Assembly (NCBI RefSeq): GCF_025151385.1
Contig: NZ_CP102287.1
Span: forward strand, 62,001-126,000
From: Hoylesella buccalis ATCC 35310
GTDB taxonomy: Bacteria > Bacteroidota > Bacteroidia > Bacteroidales > Bacteroidaceae
Direction of reading: 5' to 3'
Length of the DNA: 64,000 nt
Shown here: one piece after another, positions 36,910 to 46,173 of the stretch
How positions within the stretch are numbered: the stretch's first letter is position 1
Layout: each line of letters starts with the position of its first letter
Translations under genes and position numbers: made by a program
The notes under the pieces: model-generated
Seen by the model: only the letters and a program-made list of their open reading frames with translations
Database searches by the model: none
What the model was told of the DNA's origin: nothing

Positions 36910-37824
36910 ATGATGAATATAGCACTGTGTACAGATGACAGATATGCCAACCATTGCGCAATTTGCATTACATCTATTTTAGAAAATAACAAACTTGAAG
37001 ACTGCCACATCTATGTGATGACAGAAGGATTGTTAGATGAAAATCTCAAGAAGTTTCATTATCTTGAAAAATACTATAAGAAGCCTGTAGAGGTGAAAGT
37101 TATAGATGGCAAAATATTTGAGGGACTTCAAGTGACAGGACGACTCCCCCGATCTATGTACTTCAGATTCATGCTTCCTGAGATTATCAATGACTCATCT
37201 GTCTTATATTTAGATTGCGATATAATTGTTAGACATTCTTTGAGGAATCTCTTTAATATAGATCTAACAAATTATGCTTGTGGAGTCGTAGAGGATCAAT
37301 GTGGCGATGATGTTAGAATGCACAACAGGATTAATATGTTTTCTCGTTATTTCAATTCAGGAGTGTTATTGATGAATTTAGATTATTGGAGAAAATATGA
37401 TATTGCAAAAAAATTAATTGATTATATTGCGAATGCAGGGTGGTTGATGTGTCCTGATCAAGATGCCTTAAACGTTGTACTTGAAGGGAAGGTTTTATAC
37501 TTAGATTATACTTATAACTTTCAACAAGGATTTTATGGTGAGCTTACTTGGTTAAGAGCTGATAAGTGGGAAAATGTTGCTAAAGATAGATGTTCTCCTA
37601 TTATTGTTCATTATACATCTGGAGAGAAGCCATGGCATACTGATTGTGTTCATCCATTAAAGAGAGATTATGACAAATATATGATGTTACATGATTGTCT
37701 GTATGAGAAAAAAAATCCTGGTCACTCTTGTGTGTTTTATATAGTAGAGAAAATAGTCGCTTATTTACGTAAAATGTATCAGAATTTTAGGAAACGGAAC
37801 GGAATGATTGTTAATAAAAACTAA
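36910..37824 (+). CDS. Family 8 glycosyltransferase
   Basis: The protein has 304 residues. NIALCTDDRYANHCAICITSI at the N-terminus, PRSMYFRFMLPEII, the SVLYLDCDIIVRHSL segment with its DxD metal motif, and YFNSGVLLMNLDYWR and CPDQDALN are typical of GT8 retaining galactosyl/glucosyltransferases of lipopolysaccharide and capsule loci. Likely donor is UDP-glucose or UDP-galactose. It is in the same operon, 9 nt downstream of the pyruvyl transferase. Confidence 0.88.
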   Translation: MMNIALCTDDRYANHCAICITSILENNKLEDCHIYVMTEGLLDENLKKFHYLEKYYKKPVEVKVIDGKIFEGLQVTGRLPRSMYFRFMLPEIINDSSVLYLDCDIIVRHSLRNLFNIDLTNYACGVVEDQCGDDVRMHNRINMFSRYFNSGVLLMNLDYWRKYDIAKKLIDYIANAGWLMCPDQDALNVVLEGKVLYLDYTYNFQQGFYGELTWLRADKWENVAKDRCSPIIVHYTSGEKPWHTDCVHPLKRDYDKYMMLHDCLYEKKNPGHSCVFYIVEKIVAYLRKMYQNFRKRNGMIVNKN

Positions 37825-37831
37825 TTTTCAA

Positions 37832-38662
37832 ATGAAAGACCCCAAAGTTAAAATATTTGTTGCTGCACATAAGCCAGCAGAATTATTAGGAGATGAATGC
37901 TATCAATTTATACATGTAGGAGCTTCATTACATCCAAATATAGCTATAAATAATGCCGTAAAAGACAACGACAATATCGATAATATTTCAAATAGGAATG
38001 GTATTTATTGTGAACTTACAGGATTATACCATATATGGAAGAATATTCATAATGTTGATTATGTTGGCTTGGTTCACTACAGAAGATACTTGGCGCACAA
38101 AAAAGTTGCATTGAATCCTCATAAAGTTATTTTATCGGAGCAAGAAATAGTCGAGTATATGAAACATTATGATGTGATAGTTAGTAATAAATCCAAAAAA
38201 CAAGGTGAGCGTAGTGGCTATTTTAGAATAAAAGAAGATATTCCAGAATTTTGCTTTTATCGATTTGTTAAACCTGCCATAATACAACTTTATCCTGAAT
38301 ATCTTGAAGAATTTGAAAAAGAATTTTATATTAATCGATTGTGTGCAGGCAATATTATAATTTGTAGTAAACAATTATTTGATGATTATTGTGAATGGCT
38401 GTTTAATATACTATTTTTAGTTGAAAAACAATTGGATGAAAGCTCATTTGGGATTGCTCCACGAGAATTGGGATATTTTTCTGAATATTTAATGAATGTG
38501 TGGATACGTAAAAACAAACTTAACGTACTTTATAAGCCTGTATTGTTTATAGAAGATACAAGTAAATGGACGCGAAAGTTACGCTTATTTATGAATCTTT
38601 GTGGACTAGAAAAATTCTCTTCATTATTAGATAATATTTATTTTAAGGTAAAGACTAAATGA
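37832..38662 (+). CDS. DUF4422 glycosyltransferase-like protein
   Basis: The protein has 276 residues from the ATG at 37832 (a TTG at 37808 is unlikely). KIFVAAHKP, HVGASLHPN, GIYCELTGLYHIWKN and YVGLVHYRRYL are hallmarks of DUF4422, a family found in capsule loci and generally regarded as GT-like. It probably transfers a sugar onto the repeat unit. Its stop overlaps the next start as ATGA. Confidence 0.8.
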   Translation: MKDPKVKIFVAAHKPAELLGDECYQFIHVGASLHPNIAINNAVKDNDNIDNISNRNGIYCELTGLYHIWKNIHNVDYVGLVHYRRYLAHKKVALNPHKVILSEQEIVEYMKHYDVIVSNKSKKQGERSGYFRIKEDIPEFCFYRFVKPAIIQLYPEYLEEFEKEFYINRLCAGNIIICSKQLFDDYCEWLFNILFLVEKQLDESSFGIAPRELGYFSEYLMNVWIRKNKLNVLYKPVLFIEDTSKWTRKLRLFMNLCGLEKFSSLLDNIYFKVKTK

Positions 38663-39633
38663 ATAAAGCAACCCCTCTCGTCTCTGTTATTATTCCTATA
38701 TATCAGGCAGACAAGACACTATGTAAGGCTTTGGATAGTGTATTAGGTCAGACTCTTACCGAGTTTGAGGTTATCCTGATAGATGATGGGAGTACAGATA
38801 ATTCAGGATATATTTGTGATGAATATGTACGCAAGGACAAGCGGGTAAAGGTTGTTCATCAATGCAACAAGGGTGTTTCTGCCGCACGACAATGCGGTAT
38901 AGAACGTGCAAGAGGTGAGTATTCCATACATGTGGATCCTGATGATTGGGTAGAACCAGAGATGTTGCAAGAACTTTATAGGTGTGCCAAAAGACATGAT
39001 ACAGATATGGTGATTTGTGATTTCTATATTAATAGTCCTGTTAAGCAAAGCTATATTAGGCAGAAACCGTCATCATTGGAAAGTAGGGTTGTACTTAAAG
39101 AAATATTTGATCATCTTATGGGATCTTGCTGTAATAAACTCATTAGAACAGCATGCTATCGTAAATATAATATTTCGTTTCCAAATGAAGTGTCGTTTTG
39201 TGAAGATGAATATGTTATTTGTTCACTTCTTAAGCATGATATCAAAGTGGATTATTTACCCAAAGCTTTTTATCATTATGTCAAAGATTCTGCGCAAGGC
39301 TCTCTTTCCAAACACTATAACAAGAATTCACTTCACAAAGATTTGCAATTAAGAGAACTTTATGCAACTCTTTTACAAGGAACTGGTGTTGAAGAGCATG
39401 CTTATCAACGTAAATCTGCTGCCATGGTTTCAAGAGCCTTCATTTTTGGTAAAGAAGTATTTACTTCTGCAGAGTTTCATGAAATATTTTATAGGTACAA
39501 AAATATTATTTTGGCTTCGCCATATTCTCTTTTTGAAAAGATACTTTTGTATGTCTCGATGCTTGGTTTTTATCAACCAACCATAAAAATAGTATCTGCT
39601 CTTATTCATTTCAAGCATAAACTTTTGTCGTGA
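38659..39633 (+). CDS. Family 2 glycosyltransferase
   Basis: The protein has 324 residues. The GT-A fold is clear: PLVSVIIPIYQADKTLCKALDSVLGQT, FEVILIDDGSTDNSG, GVSAARQCGIERARGEYSIHVDPDDWVEPEML (DxDD metal region). The C-terminus has amphipathic helices likely to lie on the membrane. It is coupled to the preceding gene by ATGA and to the following polymerase by TGATG, so the block is one transcript. Confidence 0.9.
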   Translation: MNKATPLVSVIIPIYQADKTLCKALDSVLGQTLTEFEVILIDDGSTDNSGYICDEYVRKDKRVKVVHQCNKGVSAARQCGIERARGEYSIHVDPDDWVEPEMLQELYRCAKRHDTDMVICDFYINSPVKQSYIRQKPSSLESRVVLKEIFDHLMGSCCNKLIRTACYRKYNISFPNEVSFCEDEYVICSLLKHDIKVDYLPKAFYHYVKDSAQGSLSKHYNKNSLHKDLQLRELYATLLQGTGVEEHAYQRKSAAMVSRAFIFGKEVFTSAEFHEIFYRYKNIILASPYSLFEKILLYVSMLGFYQPTIKIVSALIHFKHKLLS

Positions 39634-40703
39634 TGGTTGTTCTTTTTGCTTTATTTTATTTGTTTTGCTTTGTACTGGTTATTCAGAATAAAGTAAAATA
39701 CCAGCATAAGGTTCTGATTTTGGCTCTGTGTGTACTTACATACGCCATTGGTGTCCGGACGGCATGGCCAGATGAGTTGGTGTATCAGATGGCTTTTGAT
39801 ATGGCACCACTGCCATGGGATTTCTCTTTCAATGCGAAACCATTTGGCTATGCCGAATCGGGATATTGGTTTTTGGCATCATGTGTCAAGGCAATAGTTG
39901 ATAATAGTCGATTTTATCTGTTCGTCATGGGTGGGCTATCCATGTTTTTGTTGTATAAGAATCTGCAAAGATATTCTGTGTTTGCTTTGATTGGGCTTTG
40001 TGTCTATATAGGTCGCTTTTTGCTTAATCGAGATTTTATACAGATGCGTTCTTCGTTAGCAATATTATTGGTTGTGCTTGGGGTAGACCTTATCAAAGAA
40101 CGAAAGATGTGGCATTATCTCTTGTTGGTTTTTGTGGCTTACCAGTTCCATCATATGGCTATTATCGGCTTACCACTTTATTTCCTTTGTCTGTTAAAAT
40201 TGAAAAAGAGCCACATCGTTATTGGATTGGTTCTGGCTTTTATTGTTTCTCAGGTAATGTTCTCTTCAATTGCCAATTTTGTTGAGGCGTATAGTGAAGA
40301 CTTGCAATATTCTACTTATACAGAGGGAATGTATGTGGATGAAGCGAAAGGACTTGCAAATCCTATGATTTATTTTCAAGTTGGCATTTTGTTGATGTTT
40401 ACATTTATGGAGGATAGGTTACGATGCTTTTCATCGTATTATGATGTATACCGCACGGGGTATTTTTATTCCACATTGTTTCTTATCATTTTCTGCAATT
40501 ATACAGCTCTTTCTGGTCGCACCTCAACGATGTTTGCCACCCTGGAAATCTTTATGCTCCCACTTATGGCAAAATCTCTTTCTATGAAATGGCGTATGAT
40601 TTTTTTACTGGCTTGTGGAGTTGTGTTTGTCTATTTCTTCCATGATAAGTATAGCAGTGCCATGATAATGATGAGAGGTGAACAAATATTGCAGCAATTA
40701 TAG
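39633..40703 (+). CDS. EpsG/Wzy-type polysaccharide polymerase
   Basis: The protein has 356 residues with about ten hydrophobic segments. The pattern VRTAWPDELVYQMAFD, ESGYWFLASCVKAI, GLCVYIGRFLLNRDFIQMRSSLAI and FVAYQFHHMAIIGLPLYF matches EpsG-family proteins, which polymerise repeat units in the periplasm. The ATG at 39633 overlaps the previous stop; a GTG at 39630 is the alternative. It is the only polymerase candidate seen in the window. Confidence 0.85.
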   Translation: MVVLFALFYLFCFVLVIQNKVKYQHKVLILALCVLTYAIGVRTAWPDELVYQMAFDMAPLPWDFSFNAKPFGYAESGYWFLASCVKAIVDNSRFYLFVMGGLSMFLLYKNLQRYSVFALIGLCVYIGRFLLNRDFIQMRSSLAILLVVLGVDLIKERKMWHYLLLVFVAYQFHHMAIIGLPLYFLCLLKLKKSHIVIGLVLAFIVSQVMFSSIANFVEAYSEDLQYSTYTEGMYVDEAKGLANPMIYFQVGILLMFTFMEDRLRCFSSYYDVYRTGYFYSTLFLIIFCNYTALSGRTSTMFATLEIFMLPLMAKSLSMKWRMIFLLACGVVFVYFFHDKYSSAMIMMRGEQILQQL

Positions 40704-40731
40704 GCATTGTTTTTTTCGAAAAAATAAACTT

Positions 40732-41817
40732 ATGAAGATATTTATTGTCTGTAGCAGATTGTCGTATGGGGGTGCTGAGCGTGTGGGCGTAATGCTCGCT
40801 AATGGCTTGTCCGTTTCTCATAGCGTATATCTCATATCTAATACTTTGGAAGAGCCAACGTATGAGATAGAGAGTAGTGTACAGCTCTTGCCTTTATTTT
40901 CAAGTATATCTTCTAAAATTGAGAAGTGGGCAAGCACGTTGCCAAATATTCGTAAATACGCCAAAACTTATCGACCGGATGTAATTATTGGTATTATGGA
41001 AACATGCAGCTTGGTTGCGAAATTGGCTACGATAGGATTGAATATTCCTGTTATCATGACTGAGCATAATGCCTTTGAAAGACCCCAAAATACACCTCTT
41101 ACTAAATGGCAGATTATAACGAAATTCTATATAAATAAATTATATTGTTGTGTAACAATACTAACAGAGGCTGATAAAGAGTTCATAGGATTGCGTTTAA
41201 AGAATACGGTAGTTATGCCTAATCCTCTTTTCCTAACCCCTATTATTAACTTACCTGTAAAAGACAAGATTGTATTGGCTGCAGGAAGAATTGATGACTG
41301 GCATTATAAAGGTTTTGACATCTTGTTAAAGGCTTGGGGAACAATAGCCAAACAATATCCTGATTGGACTTTGGAAATTGCTGGAGAAGGGAAAAAAGAA
41401 GATTTAGAGTTGTTGCAGGATATTGTTCGGAAATCAGAAGTTGAAAATCAAGTAAAATTCTTGGGATATCAAAAAAATATTGTTGATAGATACAAGCAAT
41501 CGGCTATCCTTGTTTTAAGTAGTAGATACGAGGGCTTTGGATTGGTTCTCATTGAAGCTATGTCTCAGGGATGTGCTTGTGTGGCTTGCGATTTCAAAGG
41601 GCGGCAACGGGAGATTATTCGTAATGATTCTGAAGGGTTAATTTGTGTTCCAAACGATGTGGATGCATTAGCTTTAGCAATCAAAAAAATGATAGGTGAT
41701 GATATTTATCGACAAAAAGTTCAAGAAGCTGCCATTGAGCGTTCTAAATATTATACAATGGATAAGACGATAAAAAGATGGGAGGAATTGTTGAAAAAAG
41801 TAGTTAAACATTTTTAG
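40732..41817 (+). CDS. Family 4 glycosyltransferase
   Basis: The protein has 361 residues from ATG 40732 (an earlier in-frame start would overlap the polymerase gene). The N-terminal KIFIVCSRLSYGGAERVGVMLA and the C-terminal GYQKNIVDRYKQSAILVLSSRYEGFGLVLIEAMSQG (E-x7-E nucleotide-sugar site) are typical GT4 sequences. It would transfer a sugar with retention of configuration in the cytoplasm. IS copy 2 lies 22 nt after its stop. Confidence 0.9.
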   Translation: MKIFIVCSRLSYGGAERVGVMLANGLSVSHSVYLISNTLEEPTYEIESSVQLLPLFSSISSKIEKWASTLPNIRKYAKTYRPDVIIGIMETCSLVAKLATIGLNIPVIMTEHNAFERPQNTPLTKWQIITKFYINKLYCCVTILTEADKEFIGLRLKNTVVMPNPLFLTPIINLPVKDKIVLAAGRIDDWHYKGFDILLKAWGTIAKQYPDWTLEIAGEGKKEDLELLQDIVRKSEVENQVKFLGYQKNIVDRYKQSAILVLSSRYEGFGLVLIEAMSQGCACVACDFKGRQREIIRNDSEGLICVPNDVDALALAIKKMIGDDIYRQKVQEAAIERSKYYTMDKTIKRWEELLKKVVKHF

Positions 41818-41839
41818 ACAAACACTATATAATATCTTA

Positions 41840-43197
41840 CACTACTGTCCACGAAAACCCTTTAACATTTCAAAAAGTAACAAATTGATAGTTACCCATC
41901 AAAATTGAGGCAGAGCTGCAGGTTTTTTCCTTCAGTAAATTCTTCCTCTTTCTGTTCAATGAGCAAGTCACACAATGGCATTTTTGTCAACAATGCCGTG
42001 CTTAAAATTCTTAGAACATCATAGGTTTGAAGCTTTAGCCCCATACATTCTTGTACGATAACGACAAGACAATATGCAATGATAGCTGCATAGATTTGTA
42101 TTTTTACAGCATTCTCCGAGGTTCCATAAAACTCTTTGATGCGCAGATGTTGCTTCAGCCATTTGAAGAACAGTTCTACTCTCCATCTGTATTTGTAAAG
42201 CATAGCAACCTGTTCCGCTGTAATTTCAAAATTGTTCGTGTAAAATACAAATGTCCTATTACCATCATAGTCATAGAATACCACTCGTCGAAGTTTATTT
42301 GGATATTGCTTCTTAGTCTTGTATCCCTTGAAACGTATAATTTGGTCAGCCATAATTCCAGATGAAGGGTTGTTGTATTCTTTATCCTCTATGACCTCAA
42401 ACGGCATTTTATGCTTCTCTCTCACGACAAAGTAAGCTTCTGCTCCTTCTATTATATAAAGTTTCCTAGTTGCCATATACGCTCTGTCAAATATATAGAA
42501 ACTCTCTTTCTCATAGGGAATTAGCTCCATCACTTGAGAATCGTGAACTGAAGCGTCTGTAATGACAGAAAATGTCGGAATGTCTGTCTTCACGTCATAC
42601 AGTTCATGCAATTTCACTCCTCCTTTCCCATGATGCAGTTTAGTCCACCAGTATACAGAAAGGCACAATGATATTGTTGAGGAGTCAAACGCATAGACAT
42701 TGTTCGATATGAAGAAGTCCTTGACGACTCCTCGTTTCTCTCTTGCTATGGAAACCATCTTGTCTGCAAACTCTTGGAATATCTTGACTTCGCGTATTTC
42801 ATTGGCCTTGCTCAAATTGCTTCTACTGACATTCTTTCCAAAACCAAGATGGTGGAACGCTGACTTGAACGGAGTGATGGTTACAATAAGGTCTCGTAAT
42901 CCCTCACGATTAGACAACTGACCAAATAGAAGAACCATCAGATGATTCCAACAAGTGAAACTCTTCACATATTTATTACCTTCATACTTTTTTATCAACC
43001 ATTTGAAATGGTCTGTCGGCAGAAAGTCGCACAGCTGTGAAAATACGTATCGACCTTTGTTCATAAGTATCTGCTTTCAAATTGTAATTTGTGGCAAAGA
43101 TACTCTTTTCAAAAGTAGGGAGTCTATTTTATCTCCTACAAGCTTGTATTTATAGGCGTTTCAAGAGATTATTAAAAGATTTTCGTGGACAGTAGTG
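41840..43197 (-). mobile_element. IS4-family insertion sequence, copy 2 (1358 bp, inverted)
   Basis: It has the same ends and length as copy 1. The 9-bp target duplication AATATCTTA is intact at 41831-41839 and 43198-43206. Because both copies have their own duplications, each inserted separately; they are not the two ends of one composite transposon. Confidence 0.95.
41892..43064 (-). CDS. IS4-family DDE transposase (copy 2)
   Basis: This 390-residue transposase is identical to that at 32331-33503, with the same DDE residues and Y-R-E-K signature. Both copies are intact, which suggests recent transposition within this genome. It lies between a GT4 gene and a TupA-like gene. Confidence 0.95.
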   Translation of the reverse strand: MNKGRYVFSQLCDFLPTDHFKWLIKKYEGNKYVKSFTCWNHLMVLLFGQLSNREGLRDLIVTITPFKSAFHHLGFGKNVSRSNLSKANEIREVKIFQEFADKMVSIAREKRGVVKDFFISNNVYAFDSSTISLCLSVYWWTKLHHGKGGVKLHELYDVKTDIPTFSVITDASVHDSQVMELIPYEKESFYIFDRAYMATRKLYIIEGAEAYFVVREKHKMPFEVIEDKEYNNPSSGIMADQIIRFKGYKTKKQYPNKLRRVVFYDYDGNRTFVFYTNNFEITAEQVAMLYKYRWRVELFFKWLKQHLRIKEFYGTSENAVKIQIYAAIIAYCLVVIVQECMGLKLQTYDVLRILSTALLTKMPLCDLLIEQKEEEFTEGKNLQLCLNFDG

Positions 43198-43205
43198 AAT
43201 ATCTT

Positions 43206-43331
43206 ATGATACGAATTCACATCTTAGGCGACTTTGTTTCTATCGGTGAGGGAATTAAGGCCGTATAAAATAATACTGCGGTATCGGAGAATATGGTGGA
43301 ATCTTTCCGCCAATCATTTCTCGTAGCCTAA
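43206..43331 (+). pseudogene. Possible remnant reading frame after IS copy 2
   Basis: From an ATG at 43206 the frame reads MIRIHILGDFVSIGEGIKAV, one in-frame TAA, then NNTAVSENMVESFRQSFLVA and a second stop. It looks protein-like but no family is recognised, so it may be a decayed gene end. The rest of the gap to 43443 is AT-rich with nothing else seen. Confidence 0.25.
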
Positions 43332-43443
43332 CTACTTAAAGCATATATAGGTTTTTTATTTAATCACGCAACAATTTTATTGATAATACACATTTCTAAT
43401 AAAAAAAGATATAATTATAACAGAGCATTTAATTAGATTTAGA

Positions 43444-44409
43444 ATGAAAATAAAAGAGACATTATTTTATAACAACTTAAAGCGTTGTTATTTCCGTATG
43501 AGAGCCTTTCTTATACCCAAAAGGATGTATGCACATATTAAATATTATGTCCTGTATCATACGAAATTAAGTATTGATAACCCACAAACGTTTGACGAGA
43601 AAATTTGGTGGTTGAAACTTCATTATTTCAATCCTCTTATGACCATTTGTACGGATAAATATTTGGTAAGAAAATATGTTGAGAAATGTGGCTTACGCGA
43701 TATCTTAAATGAGTGTTATGCGAGTTTTACAAGTGTAGATGATATAGACATAGAAAAGCTACCGAATGAATTCTTTTTGAAGTGCAATCATCTTTCAGGT
43801 GGGAATATAATTTGTACGAAAGATAATTTCGATAAAGAAAAAATAAAAAAAATATTTAGACCTTTACTTCGTAATAACTTTTATTATTATGGTTTTGAAT
43901 ATAATTATAAGTATATAAAGCCTCAAATCGTAATTGAAAAAATCTTAAGACCACTTGACGGAGGCTCTCTTTTGGATTATAAATTTATGTGCTTTGCTGG
44001 CGTTCCAAAACTTTTATTCTTAGATATTGGCGCTTGTGACAAAGACGGAGGACATTCAGAGCATTATTATAGAAATGTGTATGATATGCAATTTAATTTG
44101 CTTGAAATAAAAGAAACTCGTGAAAACTTTCTTGATAATTCAATTAAAAAGCCCAAGAATTTTGATTATATGGTAGAATGTGCAAAAATTCTTTCAAAGC
44201 CATTTCCTCACTGTAGAGTTGATTTGTATAATGTAGATGGAAAAGTGTATTTTGGAGAAATTACGTTTTTTCATGGGTCTGGTTATAATCATATTGAACC
44301 GCATAAGGCGGATTTGGAAATTGGAAGTTGGATACCTTTAGATAAAAGTTATCATATAAAATATGGGTTGGAAGAAGTTGAAAAAGCATTCTTAAAACTT
44401 ACTTCGTAA
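43444..44409 (+). CDS. TupA-like ATP-grasp protein
   Basis: The protein has 321 residues. NPQTFDEKIWWLKLHYFNPLMTICTDKYLVRKYV is the typical N-terminus of the TupA-like ATP-grasp family, named for the teichuronopeptide synthesis enzyme; the C-terminus has CRVDLYNVDGKVYFGEITFFHGSGY, which resembles the metal/ATP-binding end. ATP-grasp enzymes ligate acids to amines, so this could attach an amino acid to a uronic acid. The AT-rich DNA matches the glycosyltransferase block before it. Confidence 0.82.
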   Translation: MKIKETLFYNNLKRCYFRMRAFLIPKRMYAHIKYYVLYHTKLSIDNPQTFDEKIWWLKLHYFNPLMTICTDKYLVRKYVEKCGLRDILNECYASFTSVDDIDIEKLPNEFFLKCNHLSGGNIICTKDNFDKEKIKKIFRPLLRNNFYYYGFEYNYKYIKPQIVIEKILRPLDGGSLLDYKFMCFAGVPKLLFLDIGACDKDGGHSEHYYRNVYDMQFNLLEIKETRENFLDNSIKKPKNFDYMVECAKILSKPFPHCRVDLYNVDGKVYFGEITFFHGSGYNHIEPHKADLEIGSWIPLDKSYHIKYGLEEVEKAFLKLTS

Positions 44410-44525
44410 TATATAATAAATAGGTGAATTTGTTGTAGTAAATTCTGATACGGATATAAAAATAAACCGCATACATCCATGCTTGTCCGCTGAAAAAAAC
44501 AATCTCTTACAATAATGTGTGTGTA

Positions 44526-44596
44526 GCATCGGAGTTTCACGGACTGCCACAGAATATTAAAAATCCGTGTATATCTGTGTTTATCCGTTGCAAAAA
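44526..44596 (+). repeat. Palindromic repeat R1 (72-bp family)
   Basis: First copy of a repeat starting GCATCGGAGTTTCACGGA and ending ATCCGTTGCAAAAA. Other copies are at 45551, 45653, 46216 and 46320. It lies between the TupA-like gene and the GT2 gene. Confidence 0.8.
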
Positions 44597-44633
44597 TAAA
44601 TTGATGTGCTTTTAAGTACTTGCTTTTTACAAC

Positions 44634-45518
44634 ATGCCCCTTGTTACAGTTTTTACTTCCACATATAATCGTGCTTATTCATTGCCAAGATTGTATGAGA
44701 GTTTAATACACCAGACCTACACAGATTTTGAATGGTTGGTTATTGACGACGGCAGTATAGACGATACAAAAAGATTGGTACAGCAGTGGGCACAGGAGCA
44801 GAAGATAACGATACGGTATTATTATCAAGCGAATGGTGGCAAGCACAGAGCAATCAATCGTGGAGTAGAGCTGGCACATGGTGAGTTGTTCTTTATCATT
44901 GATAGTGATGACTACCTTCCCACCGACAGCCTTGCTGTGTTGGTTGACTATTATCAGCAAATAAAAGACAACAACAGGTTTGCTGGCGTTGCAGGTATGC
45001 GGACATACTCTCATGGCGAACGGATTTGTAAACGATTCACTACCGATGTATTGGATGATGACAGTGTAACGTTTCGGCAGAAACATAAAATGCGTGGCGA
45101 TATTGCCGAAGCTTTCAAGACGGATGTACTGCGTAAGTATCCTTTTCCAGAATTTATTGGCGAGAAGTTCGTTACCGAGGATGTGGTGTTTAATGAGATA
45201 GCCAAAACGTATTTGTTGAGACATTTTAATGCCAACATTTATATTTGCCAGTATTTAGAGGACGGATTATCACATCATCTTCGACAGCTACATCGCCAGT
45301 CGCCACAAGGAACCATGCTGTATTATTCGCATCAGATATGTGATGAACGCTTTGGTGTGCAGCGACATGTGCTTGATGCCATTAGCTTTTGGAGATACCT
45401 TGTTTGTTATCATGGCAAGAAGCCGCGGCTTCCTTGGTGGTGCTACCTACTTAAACCTGTTGGTTACCTTTTCTACCTGTACGATGTTCTGAAGCGACAG
45501 AAGGCTGAGGAGGATTAA
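44634..45518 (+). CDS. Family 2 glycosyltransferase
   Basis: The protein has 294 residues. PLVTVFTSTYNRAYSLPRLYESL, FEWLVIDDGSIDDTK, NGGKHRAINRGVELAHGELFFIIDSDD are typical of GT2 with the DxDD metal site. The C-terminus has an aromatic, hydrophobic end likely at the membrane. The gene is bracketed by palindromic repeats R1 and R2 and its base composition is less AT-rich than the block upstream, suggesting a junction near 44.4-44.6 kb. Confidence 0.9.
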   Translation: MPLVTVFTSTYNRAYSLPRLYESLIHQTYTDFEWLVIDDGSIDDTKRLVQQWAQEQKITIRYYYQANGGKHRAINRGVELAHGELFFIIDSDDYLPTDSLAVLVDYYQQIKDNNRFAGVAGMRTYSHGERICKRFTTDVLDDDSVTFRQKHKMRGDIAEAFKTDVLRKYPFPEFIGEKFVTEDVVFNEIAKTYLLRHFNANIYICQYLEDGLSHHLRQLHRQSPQGTMLYYSHQICDERFGVQRHVLDAISFWRYLVCYHGKKPRLPWWCYLLKPVGYLFYLYDVLKRQKAEED

Positions 45519-45550
45519 CCCCGTGCTTGCCTGTTGTTATACTGTATGTC

Positions 45551-45724
45551 GCATCGGAGTTTCACGGACTGACACGGAATAATATAAAATCAGTGAATTT
45601 CCGTGCCTATCCGTTGCGAAAAGAATACTTATCTGTTTCAATAGAGTGTTTAGCATCGGAGTTTTACGGATTGACACGGAAAAAATTAATCCGAGTGGAT
45701 CCGTGTTTGTCCGTTACAAAAATA
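45551..45724 (+). repeat. Palindromic repeats R2 and R3 upstream of the GxxExxY gene
   Basis: R2 is at 45551-45622 and R3 at 45653-45724, 102 bp apart and in the same orientation. The centre contains paired CACGGA ... TCCGTG boxes able to form a hairpin of two stacked 6-bp stems. R3 ends 41 nt before the GxxExxY start codon. Confidence 0.88.
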
Positions 45725-45764
45725 CCTATCCGTTGCGTAAATAAGAATCTAAAAATCTGGTTAT

Positions 45765-46169
45765 ATGCTACTTTATAGGGACATAACAGATAAAATAATT
45801 GAGGCTTTTTATGAGGTTTGTCATAACTTGGCAATCGAGTATGCCGAAAAGGTGTACGAACGCGCATTCGTTTATGAATTGAAGCAACGAGGATTACTTG
45901 TTGCTGAACAAGTGCCGTTGCAGGTGACCTATAAAGAAAAGTTGATTGTTGGTGACTTTGTGGCAGACATAATCGTAAACGATGTGATTATTTTGGAGCT
46001 AAAGGCGGTGACAACTATTACTAACGAGCATGTGGCACAACTTATCAACTATCTCACAACAACTAAAAAGCAAGTTGGTTTTGTGTTTAATTTCTGTGGT
46101 GATAGAAAATTTGTTAGGCGTATAGGTCCAGTGGTTTGTGATTTTGATCATCGGATTAACAGGGAATAA
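45765..46169 (+). CDS. GxxExxY-family protein, PD-(D/E)XK nuclease-like
   Basis: The protein has 134 residues. The name motif appears in altered form as EYAEKVY (residues 25-31; Glu28 and Tyr31 kept, the Gly replaced). GDFVADIIVNDVIILELKAV supplies Asp64 (or Asp68), Glu78 and Lys80 of a PD-(D/E)XK site, and AQLINYL a conserved Gln92. The biochemical function of this family is not established. It is unrelated to its sugar-metabolism neighbours and lies inside a set of palindromic repeats, with a half copy of the repeat 4 nt after its stop, so the unit may be mobile. Confidence 0.82.
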   Translation: MLLYRDITDKIIEAFYEVCHNLAIEYAEKVYERAFVYELKQRGLLVAEQVPLQVTYKEKLIVGDFVADIIVNDVIILELKAVTTITNEHVAQLINYLTTTKKQVGFVFNFCGDRKFVRRIGPVVCDFDHRINRE

Positions 46170-46173
46170 GATA

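Noticed and set aside
32198..43197. Composite transposon
   Set aside because: Each IS has its own perfect 9-bp duplication of different sequence, so the two inserted independently.
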